Source: Agromyces tardus
Lineage (GTDB): Bacteria; Actinomycetota; Actinomycetes; Actinomycetales; Microbacteriaceae
Direction of reading: 5' to 3'
Assembly (NCBI RefSeq): GCF_003710805.1
Contig: NZ_RHHB01000006.1
Span: 79,072 to 143,071, forward strand
Length of the DNA stretch: 64,000 nucleotides
Under the pieces are notes generated by a model. The model ran no database searches and had not been told where the DNA came from. It saw only the letters and a list, made by a program, of their open reading frames with translations. Shown here piece after piece: positions 29,351-39,776 of the stretch. The position numbers and the translations under genes were made by a program. The number at the start of each line of letters is the position of its first letter. Positions within the stretch are counted from its first letter, which is position 1.

Positions 29351-29430
29351 GCAGTGCCCTCAGCGACGGCGCAGTGCCCTCAGCGACGGCGCAGTGCCCT
29401 CAACGACGGTGGAGTGCCCTCAGCGACGCC
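29351..29430. repeat. Four 20-bp tandem repeats over the holA 3' end
   Basis: The unit GCAGTGCCCTCAGCGACGGC occurs four times with exact 20-base spacing at 29351, 29371, 29391 and 29411. Copies one and two are identical; copy three has one A for G and a final T; copy four differs at positions 2 and 19-20. The fourth copy contains the last codons and the TGA of holA (29420-29422 on the minus strand), so the array looks like repeated duplication of the gene's end. Confidence 0.92.
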
Positions 29431-30442
29431 CGCGTGACGCGACGACGCCGATGAGGCGCTCGAGCGCGAAGACCGGATCGCGCTCGGCCCCCTTGACGGC
29501 CGCATCGGTGGCGGCGAGCGCCTCGATGGTGCGGGCCAGGCCCTCGTCGTCCCACCCGGCGAGGTCGCGACGCGCGCGGTCGATCTGCCAGGGGGCGAGC
29601 CCGAGCGACGAGGCGGCCTGCGCCGATCCGCCGCGGAGCCCCGCGACCTTGGCCATCGTGCGCACCTTCATGGCGAAGGCGGCCACCATGGGCACCGGAT
29701 CGGCGCCGCTGTCGAGTGCGTGCCGGAGCGCCATGAGCGCCTCGCCGTGCCGCCCCGCGATGGCGGCGTCGGCCACGGCGAACGCGTTCGTCTCGACGCG
29801 ACCGCCGTAGTACTTGGCGACGACGGCGTCGTCGATGTCGCCCGGGGCGTCGGCGAGCAATTGCCGGCAGGCCGACGAGAGCTCGGCCAGGTCGTCACTG
29901 AACGCCGCGACGAGCGCGCGCAGGGCCGACGCGCTGATCCTGCGGCCGGCCGAGCGGAACTCGGCCGCAGCGAAGTCCTGCTTCTCGGTGTCCTTCTTGA
30001 GTTCGGCGCACACCACCTCGACGCCGCCGCCGGTGCCGGCCCGGATCGCGTCGAGCAGCTTCTTGCCGCGCATGCCGCCGCGATGACGCAGCACGAGCGT
30101 CGTGGACTCGGCGGTCGCCGGGAGGTACTCGAGCGCGTCGATGAGGAAGTCGTCGCTCGCGCGGTCGACCCCCGCCACGCGGATGAGACGGGGCTCGCCG
30201 AAGAGCGACGGGCTCGCGAGCGTGAGCAGCTCGCCGCGACGGTAGCCGTCCGCCTCGAGGTCGCTCACCTCGAGCGCGGGGTCTTCGGCGCGGAGGAACT
30301 CGCGGAGCATCGAAGTGGCGCGTTCGGCGAGCACGTCCTCGGGGCCGGAGACGAGCACCACGGGCGCGGGTCGCACGGCGTTCCAGGCGAGCTGCGGGAT
30401 CGCGGACTTCGCCCGCGCCGCGGGTGCGTTGCGTGCGGCCAC
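29420..30442 (-). CDS. holA: DNA polymerase III subunit delta
   Basis: Clamp-loader subunit that opens the sliding clamp. The 340-residue protein has the family's N-terminal LVSGPEDVLAERA, LEADGYRRGELLTLASPSLFGEPRL and the C-terminal helical domain LGLAPWQIDRARRDLAGW. GTG at 30442 with GGAGGGCAC directly upstream. It follows comEC by 30 bases in the comEA-comEC-holA order common in Gram-positive bacteria. Its final codons lie in a 20-bp tandem repeat. Confidence 0.95.
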   Translation of the reverse strand: MAARNAPAARAKSAIPQLAWNAVRPAPVVLVSGPEDVLAERATSMLREFLRAEDPALEVSDLEADGYRRGELLTLASPSLFGEPRLIRVAGVDRASDDFLIDALEYLPATAESTTLVLRHRGGMRGKKLLDAIRAGTGGGVEVVCAELKKDTEKQDFAAAEFRSAGRRISASALRALVAAFSDDLAELSSACRQLLADAPGDIDDAVVAKYYGGRVETNAFAVADAAIAGRHGEALMALRHALDSGADPVPMVAAFAMKVRTMAKVAGLRGGSAQAASSLGLAPWQIDRARRDLAGWDDEGLARTIEALAATDAAVKGAERDPVFALERLIGVVASRGRR

Positions 30443-30472
30443 GTGCCCTCCGATGATCGATGCCGGTCAAGT

Positions 30473-32923
30473 CTACGGTCGGCCACCGACCCCGGACGCG
30501 TCGCGCTCCGACCAGACGCCGAAGGCCCCGTCGCCGAGCGCGTCGAGCAGGATGAGCCCCGAGCGATCCGTGCGCACCGGCGTGGTGCCCGTCGCCCTCA
30601 GGATGTCGAGGAGCCGATCGGTGGGGTGCCCGTAGCCGTTGTCGGCACCCACCCCGATCACCCCCACCGTCGCGTCGAGCTCGCGGTAGAGCGACTCGCT
30701 CTGGTCGGCACTGCCGTGGTGGGCCACCTTCACGAGATCGACCGGGCCGATGTCGGCGGCACGCAGCATCCGCGCCTGGGCCGACTCGCCCAGGTCGCCG
30801 AGGAAGACGCCACGGTACTCGGAGGTGACGAGATCGATGACGACGCTGGCGTCGTTGCCGGGCGCGAGGCCCGGCTTCGGCCAGCGCACGCTCCAGCGGG
30901 CGAACCCGAGCGAGCCCGTCGCGCCGGCCTGGACCTCGAGGGTGCGAGCTCCGGATGCCGCGAGCGGCTCGAGCACGCGCGCCGAGCGCCGGCCGTCCTC
31001 CGGGCCGTGCAGCACGAGGTCGACGCGCCCGGCGAGGGCCGCCGAACCGCCCACGTGGTCGGCATCCCAGTGGGTGAGCACGGCGAGGTCGACGCGATCG
31101 ACGGCGAGCTCGTCGAGGCAACGGGCGAGCGCCGCGGGATCGGGACCCGCGTCGATGACCATCGTCGCACCGTCCTCCCGCACGAGCACGGCATCGCCCT
31201 GACCCACGTCGCACGCGGCGAGCTCCCAGTCGGTCGGTCGCGTGGCTCGACCGACGAGGGACGGCCCCGCCACGAGTCCCAGCGGCACCGCGACGGCGAT
31301 GAGCAGCAGGACCGCCGCCGCGTTCCGCACGACCGGCGGCCCCCGGCGCGCGAGCACCAGCCAGAGGCCGAGCGCCGTCACCCCGGCGAACGTCACGGCG
31401 CCCACCGCATCGGGGAGCCATGGCAGCCGCTGGAGCGGTAGGCCGGCGGCCCCGCGGGCGACGACCGCGATCCAGTTCGCCGGCAGCCACGCGAGCTGGA
31501 GGAACGCGAAGCCCACCGACGGCAACAGCGGGAGCAGCAGGCAGCCGACGAGGCCCGCGACCGTCGCCACCGGGGCGGCGGGCGCAGCGAGGAGGTTGGC
31601 GGGCACCCCGTAGACCGGGATGGCCGGGTCCAGCAACAGGAGGACGGGCTGGCACGCGAGCTGCGCCGCGAGGGGCACCGCGACGACCGCGGCCAACGGC
31701 CTCGGCATCACCCGTGCGAGCACGCGAGTGAGTGGACGCGAGAGCAGCAGGAGCCCACCGGTCGCCGCGACCGACAGCGCGAAGCCGAAGTCGCGGGCGT
31801 ACCACGGGTCGATCGCCAGCAGCACGACGACCGCGACGGCCAACGCGGGGACGCCGCCGCCGGCGCGGCCGCTCGCGACGGCCACGAGCACCACGACCGC
31901 CATGACGGCAGCGCGCACGACGCTCGACTCGGGCGTGACGAGGACGACGAAGGCGGCGAGGGCCAGCAGGGCGGCCACGACCCGGCCGACCCGCGGCACA
32001 CCGAGCAGGGCGGCGACCGCGAACCCCGCGGCGGTGACGATCGCGCAGTTCGCACCCGAGACCGCGGTCAGGTGGCTCAGCGAGCTCGCCTTCATCGCCG
32101 CGTCGAGCTCCTCGTCGACGGCTGCCGTGTCGCCGATGGCCAGGCCGGGCACGAGCGCACCGCCATCGCCGCCCAGCTCGCCCGCGGCAGCCGAGAGCCG
32201 CTCGCGGAGGCCTGCAGCCCACGCGAGCCAGGGATCGGGCGGTTCGACGTCGACGAGCTCGCTCGCGGTGACCCGGAACGCCGCGGACTCCGCGGCGGGC
32301 AGCGGCGCGAGCCGCGCCCGCACGACCGCGCGTGAACCGAAGGCGAGGTCGGCATCGCCCGCCTGCACGGACACCACCACCGGGACGGTGGGGATCCCGA
32401 TGCCGTCGAGCGCGATCGCCCGGGCCTCGACGCGATACGTGGTGGTTCCGACGGACCAGGGCGCCGCCCGGGCCGGCTGCGGCGCACCCGTGAGCTCGAT
32501 CGTGAGCTCCGCCGTGCGCCGCTCCCCCGCCACCTCGACGAGCGGGCTCGTCGCCCGCGCCTCCAGCTGAAGGGACGCCTGCGTCGCGGCGACTCCCGCG
32601 CAGGCGGCGGAGACGAGCAGCGCCGCGAGGATGGCCGTCGTGCGAGCTCGGCCGGCGCCCGGGCGATCGGAGTGCGAGCGACCCGCGCCGACCCGGGCCC
32701 ACCGCGGACCTCGCCACGAAGCCGAGACACCCGGTCGCGGCATCCGCCGTGCGCCGCCGAGGCGATGCCCCGCGAGCATCGCGATCGCCCCCGCGCCGAG
32801 CGACCAGGCCACCGCCGGTGCGAGCCATGTCGGCACGTCCGCGTCGGGCGCGCCGACGGCGCACCAGGCCGCGGCCCAGGCGGCCACGGCGGGCACGAGC
32901 AGCCGCAGGTCGTGCGCGCGCAC
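30473..32923 (-). CDS. comEC: ComEC/Rec2-family competence protein
   Basis: 816-residue membrane channel for single-stranded DNA uptake. An N-terminal region with an OB-like domain (about 120-220) precedes the Competence domain with many helices (about 235-540; HLTAVSGANCAI is diagnostic) and a C-terminal metallo-beta-lactamase-like domain with LTHWDADHVGG and KVAHHGSADQS. The full set of domains is present, so it looks intact. GTG start abuts the comEA stop. Whether the organism is naturally competent is unknown. Confidence 0.94.
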   Translation of the reverse strand: MRAHDLRLLVPAVAAWAAAWCAVGAPDADVPTWLAPAVAWSLGAGAIAMLAGHRLGGARRMPRPGVSASWRGPRWARVGAGRSHSDRPGAGRARTTAILAALLVSAACAGVAATQASLQLEARATSPLVEVAGERRTAELTIELTGAPQPARAAPWSVGTTTYRVEARAIALDGIGIPTVPVVVSVQAGDADLAFGSRAVVRARLAPLPAAESAAFRVTASELVDVEPPDPWLAWAAGLRERLSAAAGELGGDGGALVPGLAIGDTAAVDEELDAAMKASSLSHLTAVSGANCAIVTAAGFAVAALLGVPRVGRVVAALLALAAFVVLVTPESSVVRAAVMAVVVLVAVASGRAGGGVPALAVAVVVLLAIDPWYARDFGFALSVAATGGLLLLSRPLTRVLARVMPRPLAAVVAVPLAAQLACQPVLLLLDPAIPVYGVPANLLAAPAAPVATVAGLVGCLLLPLLPSVGFAFLQLAWLPANWIAVVARGAAGLPLQRLPWLPDAVGAVTFAGVTALGLWLVLARRGPPVVRNAAAVLLLIAVAVPLGLVAGPSLVGRATRPTDWELAACDVGQGDAVLVREDGATMVIDAGPDPAALARCLDELAVDRVDLAVLTHWDADHVGGSAALAGRVDLVLHGPEDGRRSARVLEPLAASGARTLEVQAGATGSLGFARWSVRWPKPGLAPGNDASVVIDLVTSEYRGVFLGDLGESAQARMLRAADIGPVDLVKVAHHGSADQSESLYRELDATVGVIGVGADNGYGHPTDRLLDILRATGTTPVRTDRSGLILLDALGDGAFGVWSERDASGVGGRP

Positions 32924-33628
32924 TCAGAGGCTCACGAGGTCGACGATGCCCGAATAGACGGCGTCGCCGATGCCCGCGACGTCGAGCAGCTGGTCGACGC
33001 TCGTGAACGATCCGTTCGCCTCGCGCCAGTCGATGATGCGCTGCGCGAGCGCGGGACCGATCCGCGGCAGCGTGTCGAGCTCGGCGAGGTCGGCCGAGTT
33101 GAGGTGCACCTTGCCGTCACCGGCAGCGCCGCCGCCTCCACCGCCGGATGCGGTCGCCGGCGGCGCAACCTCGCCAACGGCGCGGACGACGAGCTGCTCG
33201 CCGTCGACCACGGGGCGCGCGAGGTTCACGCCCGCCGGGTCGGCCTCGGTCGTGAAGCCGCCCGCCGCGGCGACGGCGTCGACGACGCGGGAGCCGGGGG
33301 CGAGTTCGACGAGGCCCGGCTTCGCGACCGCGCCGAGCACGTGCACGAGCAGCGACGGTGCGCCGTCGATCGCCGCACCCGCTCCGCCGCTTCCCTCGGC
33401 ACCCGCGCTCGGCGAACCGCCCGCGGCGCCGTGGTCGAGGCCGACGCCGGGTGCGCCGGGGCTCACGACGCCCTGCGCTCCTCCGCCGGAGCCCAGGAAC
33501 GAGAGCACGGCCGCCACCGCGACCGCGACGATGAACAGGGTCACCGCAGCGCCGACCGCGAGGCGGGTGCGTGGCCGCGCCCGCGCGTCGAGCACGGCGA
33601 GCGGGTCGGTCGCGGGCTGTTCGGGCAT
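32924..33628 (-). CDS. comEA: ComEA-family DNA-binding protein
   Basis: 234 residues. One N-terminal membrane helix (about 22-45) is followed by a Gly/Ala/Ser-rich linker (about 47-88), an SLBB domain (HVLGAVAKPGLVELAPGSRVVDAV, about 95-150), a glycine run, and a C-terminal helix-hairpin-helix pair (VHLNSADLAELDTLPRIGPALAQRII) that binds double-stranded DNA. First gene of the comEA-comEC-holA set. ATG at 33628. Confidence 0.94.
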   Translation of the reverse strand: MPEQPATDPLAVLDARARPRTRLAVGAAVTLFIVAVAVAAVLSFLGSGGGAQGVVSPGAPGVGLDHGAAGGSPSAGAEGSGGAGAAIDGAPSLLVHVLGAVAKPGLVELAPGSRVVDAVAAAGGFTTEADPAGVNLARPVVDGEQLVVRAVGEVAPPATASGGGGGGAAGDGKVHLNSADLAELDTLPRIGPALAQRIIDWREANGSFTSVDQLLDVAGIGDAVYSGIVDLVSL

Positions 33629-33721
33629 GCCCGAACGCTACGGAGCCGCCGCGCGGCATCCGCCCGTCGTCACCTCAGCGGTGGGCCTGCAGGCGATCGC
33701 CGACCCTGTGGAGGCCGGGTG

Positions 33722-36298
33722 TCAGCGCTTCGTGGCGATGTTCACGAGCCTCGGCGCACGCACGATGACCGCGGCGATCTCCCGCTCGCCGATCGAGCGC
33801 ACGACCGCCTCGGACGCGCGCGCGAGGGCCTCGAGCTCGTCGGGAGCGATCTTCGGCGAGACCTCGAGCCGGTCGCGCACCTTGCCGTCGACCTGGACGA
33901 TCGCGGTCACCGACTCCTCGACGAGGAGGGCCGGGTCGGCCCTGCGCCACGGCACGAGCGCGACGCTCGGCTCGTACCCGAGCCGCTCCCACATGTCCTC
34001 CGCCGTGAACGGTGCGAACAGGTCGAGGATCATGGCCGTGACCTCGGCAGCCTCGCGCACCGCCGCATCCCCGGCGCCCGGCCCCGAGTCGATCGCCTTG
34101 CGCGTCGCGTTCACGAGCTCCATGAGTCGCGCGACGATCACGTTGAACTTGAACGCCTCGGCGAGGCCCGGCGCGTCGGCGAGCAGCCGGTGCGTGATCC
34201 GGCGCAGCGCCGGGTCGCCGGACTTCCACTCCACGTCGGGCGAGGAGGTGACCTCCCCCGCGATGCGCCACGCGCGTGCGAGGAACTTGGCCGACCCCGT
34301 CGGCGACAGGTCCGCCCAGTCGATGTCGTCCTCCGGCGGGCCCGCGAACGCGAGCGTCACGCGCAGCGCGTCGGCGCCGTGCGCCCCGAGCTCGCTCGCG
34401 AACTCGACGAGGTTGCCCTTCGACTTCGACATCTTCGACCCGTCCATGAGCACCATGCCCTGGTTCAGGAGGGAGGTGAAGGGCTCGGTGAAGCTCAGGT
34501 AGCCGAGGTCGAAGAGCACCTTCGTGATGAAGCGGGCGTAGAGCAGGTGCAGGATCGCGTGCTCGACGCCGCCGACGTACTGGTCGACCGGCGCCCACTT
34601 CTCGGCATCGGCCGGCTCGAACGCGCGCTCGTCGTCGTTCGGGTTGAGGTAGCGCAGGTAGTACCACGAGCTGTCGACGAACGTGTCCATCGTGTCGGAG
34701 TCGCGGCGCGCCGCTCCCCCGCAGTTCGGGCAGGCGACGTTCACCCAGTCTTCGGCCGCGCCGAGCGGGCTCGAGCCCTTGGGGCTCAGGTCGAGGCCCG
34801 CGGCATCCGGAAGCCGCACTGGGAGCTCGCTCTCGGGCACCGGCACCTCGCCGCAGTCGGGGCAGTGGATGATCGGGATGGGCGTGCCCCAGTAGCGCTG
34901 GCGCGAGATGAGCCAGTCGCGCAGGCGGAAGTTCTTGGCGGCGCGACCGAGCCCGCGCTGCTCGAGCAGTTCGATGACGCGGCGGATCGCGTTCGACTTC
35001 GAGAGCCCGTTGAGCGGGCCCGAGTTGATGAGGCGACCGTCGCCCGTGAGCGCGATCCCCGTGGAGGCGGGGTCGACCGCGGGCAGGTCCTCGGGGAGCA
35101 TCGGCACCCCGTTCTCGTCGAGCGGGATGACGGGGATCACGCCGGTGACGGGCGCGTTCGTGTCGACGACGACCCGCACCGGCAGCTCGAAGGCACGGGC
35201 GAAGTCGAGGTCGCGCTGGTCGTGCGCGGGCACGGCCATGATCGCGCCGTGGCCGTAGTCGGCCAGCACGTAGTCGGCGGCCCAGATCGGGATGCGCTCG
35301 CCGTTCACGGGGTTCACCGCGTAGCGCTCGAGGAAGACGCCCGTCTTCGGGCGATCGGTGGAGAGCCGGTCGATGTCGGACTCGACGCGCACCGAGTCGA
35401 GGTAGTCCTGGAAGCGCTGCTGCACCTCGGGTGAGGCGCCCTCCGCGAGCTCCGCCGCGAGGTCGGAATCCGGTGCGACGACCATGAAGGTCGCGCCGTA
35501 GAGCGTGTCGGGCCGGGTCGTGAACACCGAGATGCGCTCGTCGCGGCCCTCGATCTCGAACTCGACGTCGGCGCCGGCCGAGCGGCCGATCCAGTTCCGC
35601 TGCATCGTGACGACCTTCGTCGGCCACGAGCCCTCGAGCTGGTTGAGGTCGTCGAGCAGCCGGTCGGCGTAGTCGGTGACGCGGAAGTACCACTGGGTCA
35701 GGGCGCGCTTGGTGACCACGAAGCCGCAGCGCTCGCAATGCCCGTTGACGACCTGCTCGTTCGCGAGCACGGTCTGGTCGTTCGGGCACCAGTTCACGAG
35801 GCCGGCCTTGCGATAGGCGATGCCCTGCTCGTAGAGCTTCAGGAACAGCCACTGGTTCCACTTGTAGTACTCGGGGTCGCTCGTGTGCAGCTCCCGCGAC
35901 CAGTCGAACGACGGCGCGTACTGCTTGAACGAGCGCTTCTGCTGGTCGATGTTCGCGTAGGTCCACTCGCGGGGGTCGACGCCGCGCTTGATGGCCGCGT
36001 TCTCGGCGGGCAGTCCGAACGAGTCCCAGCCGATCGGGTGCAGCACGTCGAAGCCCTGGTGGCGCCAGTACCGCGCTGCGATGTCGCCGAAGCCGAACGC
36101 CTCGGCGTGGCCCATGTGCAGGTCGCCCGACGGGTAGGGGAACATGTCGAGGATGTACTTGCGGGGACGCGTGTCGCCGGGGGCGCCCGCGCGGAAGGGC
36201 TGGAGCTCGTCCCACACCGGAAGCCACTTCGCCTGGATCTCGGCGAAGTCGTAGGTGCCGCGCTCGGCGGTCTCGGCGGAATCGTGCTCGTGTGCCAC
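33722..36298 (-). CDS. leuS: Leucine--tRNA ligase
   Basis: Class I synthetase charging tRNALeu, 858 residues. The HIGH-type motif is HMGH at 61-64 and KMSKS lies in SKMSKSKGN near residue 600. The CP1 editing domain holds [10 protein letters not shown] and the zinc-type CPDCGE and CPNCGG pairs. GTG at 36298 (VAHEHDSAE) is chosen with GAGAG five bases upstream. It is separated from pabB by 83 bases and transcribed the same way. Confidence 0.96.
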   Translation of the reverse strand: MAHEHDSAETAERGTYDFAEIQAKWLPVWDELQPFRAGAPGDTRPRKYILDMFPYPSGDLHMGHAEAFGFGDIAARYWRHQGFDVLHPIGWDSFGLPAENAAIKRGVDPREWTYANIDQQKRSFKQYAPSFDWSRELHTSDPEYYKWNQWLFLKLYEQGIAYRKAGLVNWCPNDQTVLANEQVVNGHCERCGFVVTKRALTQWYFRVTDYADRLLDDLNQLEGSWPTKVVTMQRNWIGRSAGADVEFEIEGRDERISVFTTRPDTLYGATFMVVAPDSDLAAELAEGASPEVQQRFQDYLDSVRVESDIDRLSTDRPKTGVFLERYAVNPVNGERIPIWAADYVLADYGHGAIMAVPAHDQRDLDFARAFELPVRVVVDTNAPVTGVIPVIPLDENGVPMLPEDLPAVDPASTGIALTGDGRLINSGPLNGLSKSNAIRRVIELLEQRGLGRAAKNFRLRDWLISRQRYWGTPIPIIHCPDCGEVPVPESELPVRLPDAAGLDLSPKGSSPLGAAEDWVNVACPNCGGAARRDSDTMDTFVDSSWYYLRYLNPNDDERAFEPADAEKWAPVDQYVGGVEHAILHLLYARFITKVLFDLGYLSFTEPFTSLLNQGMVLMDGSKMSKSKGNLVEFASELGAHGADALRVTLAFAGPPEDDIDWADLSPTGSAKFLARAWRIAGEVTSSPDVEWKSGDPALRRITHRLLADAPGLAEAFKFNVIVARLMELVNATRKAIDSGPGAGDAAVREAAEVTAMILDLFAPFTAEDMWERLGYEPSVALVPWRRADPALLVEESVTAIVQVDGKVRDRLEVSPKIAPDELEALARASEAVVRSIGEREIAAVIVRAPRLVNIATKR

Positions 36299-36381
36299 GT
36301 GACTCTCAATCGTGATTCGCGGGGAACGGGATCGTGCCCGGTCGCGGGCGCGCGCGAGCGACGCCCGGTCATCAAGCCTAC

Positions 36382-37824
36382 TCAATGGGCGGGTGCCGCC
36401 GCCCCGTCGCCGGGACGGGTTCCGTCGGCTCCGGTGTCCCCGCCGAGCACCGCGATGAGGGCGCGCGCCTTCACCCGCGTCTCCTCGACCTCCTCGTCGG
36501 CGACGGACAGCGCCGTGATGCCGCCGCCCGTGCCGATCGTGGCGCCGGCGGGGGTGAGCACGATCGAGCGGATGACCATGGCGAGGTCGGCCGTGCCGTC
36601 CACCCCGAGGCATCCGAACGCCCCCGAGTACACCCCGCGCGGCCCGCCTTCGAGCGAGTGCAGGATCCGCATCGCGCTCTCCTTTGGCGCCCCCGTCATG
36701 GAGCCGGCCGGGAACGCCGAGCGTACGGCGTCCAGTGCGGTGAGCGGATGCCGCAGCCGCGCCGTGACCGTCGAGACGAGCTGGTGCACGTGGGGGTACT
36801 CCTCCACGTCGAGCAGGACGGGCACCGCGACGCTGCCGAGCTCGGCGATGCGCCCGAGGTCGTTGCGCATGAGGTCGACGATCATGAGGTTCTCGGCGCG
36901 CTCCTTCTCGCTCGCGCTGAGCTCGGCGCGCAGTGCGGTGTCGAGGTCGGGGTCGTCGGACCGTGGGCGCGTGCCCTTCATCGGCTTGGTGGCGACCGTG
37001 CCGTCGCGCTCGACGAGCAGGAACTGCTCGGGCGAGGCGCTCAACAGGGCGACGTCGTCGAACCGGATGAATCCGCCGTGGTGGCTCGGGCTCGATCGGC
37101 GAAGCCGCAGGTACGCCGCGACCGGATCGGGGTGCGCGTCGACCTCGACGCGATTGGTGAGGCAGAGCTGGTACGCGTCACCGCGCACGATCGCCGCCTG
37201 GCACGCCGCGATCATGCGCCGGTACTCGTCGGGGCCGTGCCGCCAGCGGGTCGGCGCGTGCGCCGGGGCGGCGGCGTCGACGGGCGGTGTCGGCGGTCCC
37301 GCCGCCAGCCCGGCGATCGCAGCGGCCGTCTCCGCGACCCACCGAGCGGATGCCGCCCCGCCCCCGTCGTCGGCGCCGCCCGGCTCGAGCCACTCGAGCC
37401 GCACCGCGCGCGTCGCGTGCTCGAACACGATCACCCGGTCGGCGAAGAGGAACGCCGCGTCGGGCATCCCCGAGGGGGTCGCGGGAACCCCGAGGGTGCG
37501 GGCGCCGAACTCGTAGCCGAACCAGCCGAACCAGCCGACCGCCGCGCGCCCCGGGACGTCGCCTCCCTGACCGCCGCGTTCGTCGGCGAGGTCGCGGGCG
37601 ATGGCCGCGTCCAGTTCTGCGTACACGCGCGCCGGCTCCGCGGCATCCGTGGCACCGAGCGACGGGCTGTCGGGCCGTGCGATCGCGATGACACTGCGCC
37701 CCCGGGTCGCGTCGTCGCCGCCGTCGAGCCACGCGACGCGGGCTGCGTCGGCCCCGAGCGCGAGGAAGACGCGCTCGGGCTCGCGCCACTCGGGCAGCGT
37801 GAGACTCCGAAGTCGTCGCGGCAT
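36382..37824 (-). CDS. pabB: Aminodeoxychorismate synthase component I-like (chorismate-binding)
   Basis: 480-residue chorismate-binding enzyme of the anthranilate synthase I/PabB family. The C-terminal domain has [35 protein letters not shown] and [16 protein letters not shown]-like motifs favour PabB over TrpE, and no trp genes are adjacent, so folate (p-aminobenzoate) synthesis is the likely role. pabA/pabC are not in the window. The N-terminal domain is rich in low-complexity linkers. ATG at 37824 with GGAGGG and TAGGCT close upstream. Confidence 0.87.
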   Translation of the reverse strand: MPRRLRSLTLPEWREPERVFLALGADAARVAWLDGGDDATRGRSVIAIARPDSPSLGATDAAEPARVYAELDAAIARDLADERGGQGGDVPGRAAVGWFGWFGYEFGARTLGVPATPSGMPDAAFLFADRVIVFEHATRAVRLEWLEPGGADDGGGAASARWVAETAAAIAGLAAGPPTPPVDAAAPAHAPTRWRHGPDEYRRMIAACQAAIVRGDAYQLCLTNRVEVDAHPDPVAAYLRLRRSSPSHHGGFIRFDDVALLSASPEQFLLVERDGTVATKPMKGTRPRSDDPDLDTALRAELSASEKERAENLMIVDLMRNDLGRIAELGSVAVPVLLDVEEYPHVHQLVSTVTARLRHPLTALDAVRSAFPAGSMTGAPKESAMRILHSLEGGPRGVYSGAFGCLGVDGTADLAMVIRSIVLTPAGATIGTGGGITALSVADEEVEETRVKARALIAVLGGDTGADGTRPGDGAAAPAH

Positions 37825-37830
37825 CCCTCC

Positions 37831-37836
37831 AGCCTA
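37831..37836 (-). promoter_or_regulatory. Putative -10 box of pabB
   Basis: TAGGCT ends six bases before the ATG, with GGAGGG filling the gap. A leaderless or very short-leader start is likely. Confidence 0.45.
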
Positions 37837-37904
37837 GGACCCCTCCCTTCGGGGCCCCGTCTGCTCGGCGCGCGGCCGGCGCCGCGCGCCGCGTGGTCGA
37901 CCGA

Positions 37905-38027
37905 TCAGCTGGTCTGCAGCAGGTCCTGCATCACGGCGATCTCGGCGGTCTGGTCCTCGCCGATCTTCTTCGCGAGCGCGACCGCGTCGGGGTTCTGCGC
38001 CGAGCCGGGGCGTCTCCCGAAGCGGCC
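37905..38027 (-). pseudogene. DUF305 protein remnant behind cydC
   Basis: In the same frame as cydC, directly after its TGA, 40 codons run to another TGA. The last 30 residues, NPDAVALAKKIGEDQTAEIA then VMQDLLQTS, read like the C-terminal helix of DUF305 (copper-related, ferritin-like) proteins. There is no start codon or upstream DUF305 sequence, and the first residues (GRFGRRPGSAQ) do not fit the family. I read it as the tail of a deleted gene. Confidence 0.6.
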
Positions 38028-39776
38028 TCAGGATCCGGGCTGAACCGGGGCGTTGGTTCCGGGGCGCAACGTGACGGCCCGATCGACGAGCTCGTGCGGC
38101 GCGCCCGTGTGCGAGATGAGGACGACCGTCCGGTCGCGGCCCGCGGCCTCGAGCAGGTCGCGCAGGAGCGCGTCCGCGCGGTCGGCGTCGACGCTCGCCG
38201 TCGGCTCGTCGAGCACGAGCACCGGGAAGTCCGCGAGCATCGCCCGGGCGAGCGCGATCCGCTGCGCCTGTCCTCCCGAGACGAGGGCGCCGCGCTCACC
38301 GACGGGTGCGTCGAGGCCGCCGCGCTCGGCCGCCCACTCCGCGAGGCCCACCCGGTCGAGCACCGCGAGCAGCTCCTCGTCGGAGGCCGTGTCGCGCGCG
38401 AAGGCGAGGTTCTGGCGCAGGTCCTCGTCGAAGAGCCAGGGCCGCTGCTCCACGAGGCCGACGACGCGGCGCACGTCGCGCGGATCGAGGTCGCGCACCT
38501 CGGCGTCGCCGAGACGGTAGGAGCCCTTGTACTCGAGGAACCGCACCAGCACGTGGGCGAGGGTCGTCTTGCCCGCCCCCGACTCCCCCTCGACGAGCAG
38601 GCGCTCACCCGGGGCGACGTCGAGGTCGAGCGCATCCAGCGCTGCGGGCGCTCCCGTCCGCCCGACGTCGCCGGCCGCGGTCGCGTCGGCCCCGCCGACC
38701 TCGGGCCACCGGGCGCGCACGCCGCGGAGCCGAAGCGCCGGCGCCGGTACCCGCGTCGACGTCGACGTCGGCGCCAGGAGCGCCACAGGCTCGGCGGGCG
38801 TCGTCGGCACCTCGGCGGGGATCTCCTCGGGTACCGCATTCGCGACGCGTTCGGCGCTCGCGCGCACCACCCGCAGCGACCCGACGGCGATGGGAAGCGC
38901 CGACGCGACCTCGGCGATGGCGAGCGGCACGAGGCAGAGCACGGCGAAGGTCGGCCCGTCGATGCGTCCCCCCGCGAGCAGCGGCTCCGCGGCCGACAGG
39001 CTCGCCGCCGCGGCGAATCCGCCCACCGCGCTCATCGCCGCCGCTGCGATCCCCACCGCGGAGGCCCGCAGGCGCGTCGCGCGCTCGAGGCGCAGGCCCA
39101 GCCGGCGGATGCGCGCGCGGCCCGCCGCGGCGGCGTCGAACGCGACGAGCACCTCGAGCGCCTGCACGTGCTCCACCACGGCGGCCTGCAGCTCGCCGCG
39201 CAGCGGTGCGAGCCGCCGATCGGCGCGGGCGGCGATGACCTGCTGGGCGAGGATCGCGGCGGCGATGCCCACGGCGAGGCATCCGCCGACCGCGAGCGCC
39301 GATGCCGGGGCGAGCCACGCCAGGCCGGCGATCGCGGCGACGAGCACCACCGCTGCGCTCACGACGGGCTGCACGATGCGCAGCGACACGTTCTGCAGTT
39401 CGTCGACGTCGCCCACGAAGCGCGCGAGCAGGTCGCCGCGACGCGACGAGGCGAGCCCGTCGGGTGCGAGCGGCAGGAGCCGTTCGAACACCCCTGCCCG
39501 GATCGTCGCGAGCTGCCGGAACGCGGCGTCGTGACCGGCGAGCCGTTCGAGGTAGCGGAACACCGCCCGTCCGAGCGCGAAGGCGCGCACGCCGACGACC
39601 GCGACCGAGAGGTACAGCACGGGCGGCTGCTCCGCGGCGCGTGCGATGAGCCAGGCGCTCGAGGCGAGCAGGAGGACGCTCGAGAGCCCCGCGGCGACGC
39701 CGAGCAGCACCGACGGCAGCAGCCGACGGACGGGCGGCACGGCCTGTCGCAGCACGGCTTCGGCACGATCAGACAC
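38028..39776 (-). CDS. cydC: Thiol reductant ABC exporter subunit CydC
   Basis: Half of the CydDC ABC exporter needed for assembly of cytochrome bd (export of cysteine/glutathione-type thiols, or heme transport as later proposed). 582 residues: an ABC membrane domain with six helices (about 15-300), a Walker A GESGAGKTT, signature VSGGQAQR and Walker B LVLDEP. GTG at 39776 overlaps the cydD end by eight bases. A DUF305 remnant follows in frame. The protein is complete. Confidence 0.93.
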   Translation of the reverse strand: MSDRAEAVLRQAVPPVRRLLPSVLLGVAAGLSSVLLLASSAWLIARAAEQPPVLYLSVAVVGVRAFALGRAVFRYLERLAGHDAAFRQLATIRAGVFERLLPLAPDGLASSRRGDLLARFVGDVDELQNVSLRIVQPVVSAAVVLVAAIAGLAWLAPASALAVGGCLAVGIAAAILAQQVIAARADRRLAPLRGELQAAVVEHVQALEVLVAFDAAAAGRARIRRLGLRLERATRLRASAVGIAAAAMSAVGGFAAAASLSAAEPLLAGGRIDGPTFAVLCLVPLAIAEVASALPIAVGSLRVVRASAERVANAVPEEIPAEVPTTPAEPVALLAPTSTSTRVPAPALRLRGVRARWPEVGGADATAAGDVGRTGAPAALDALDLDVAPGERLLVEGESGAGKTTLAHVLVRFLEYKGSYRLGDAEVRDLDPRDVRRVVGLVEQRPWLFDEDLRQNLAFARDTASDEELLAVLDRVGLAEWAAERGGLDAPVGERGALVSGGQAQRIALARAMLADFPVLVLDEPTASVDADRADALLRDLLEAAGRDRTVVLISHTGAPHELVDRAVTLRPGTNAPVQPGS

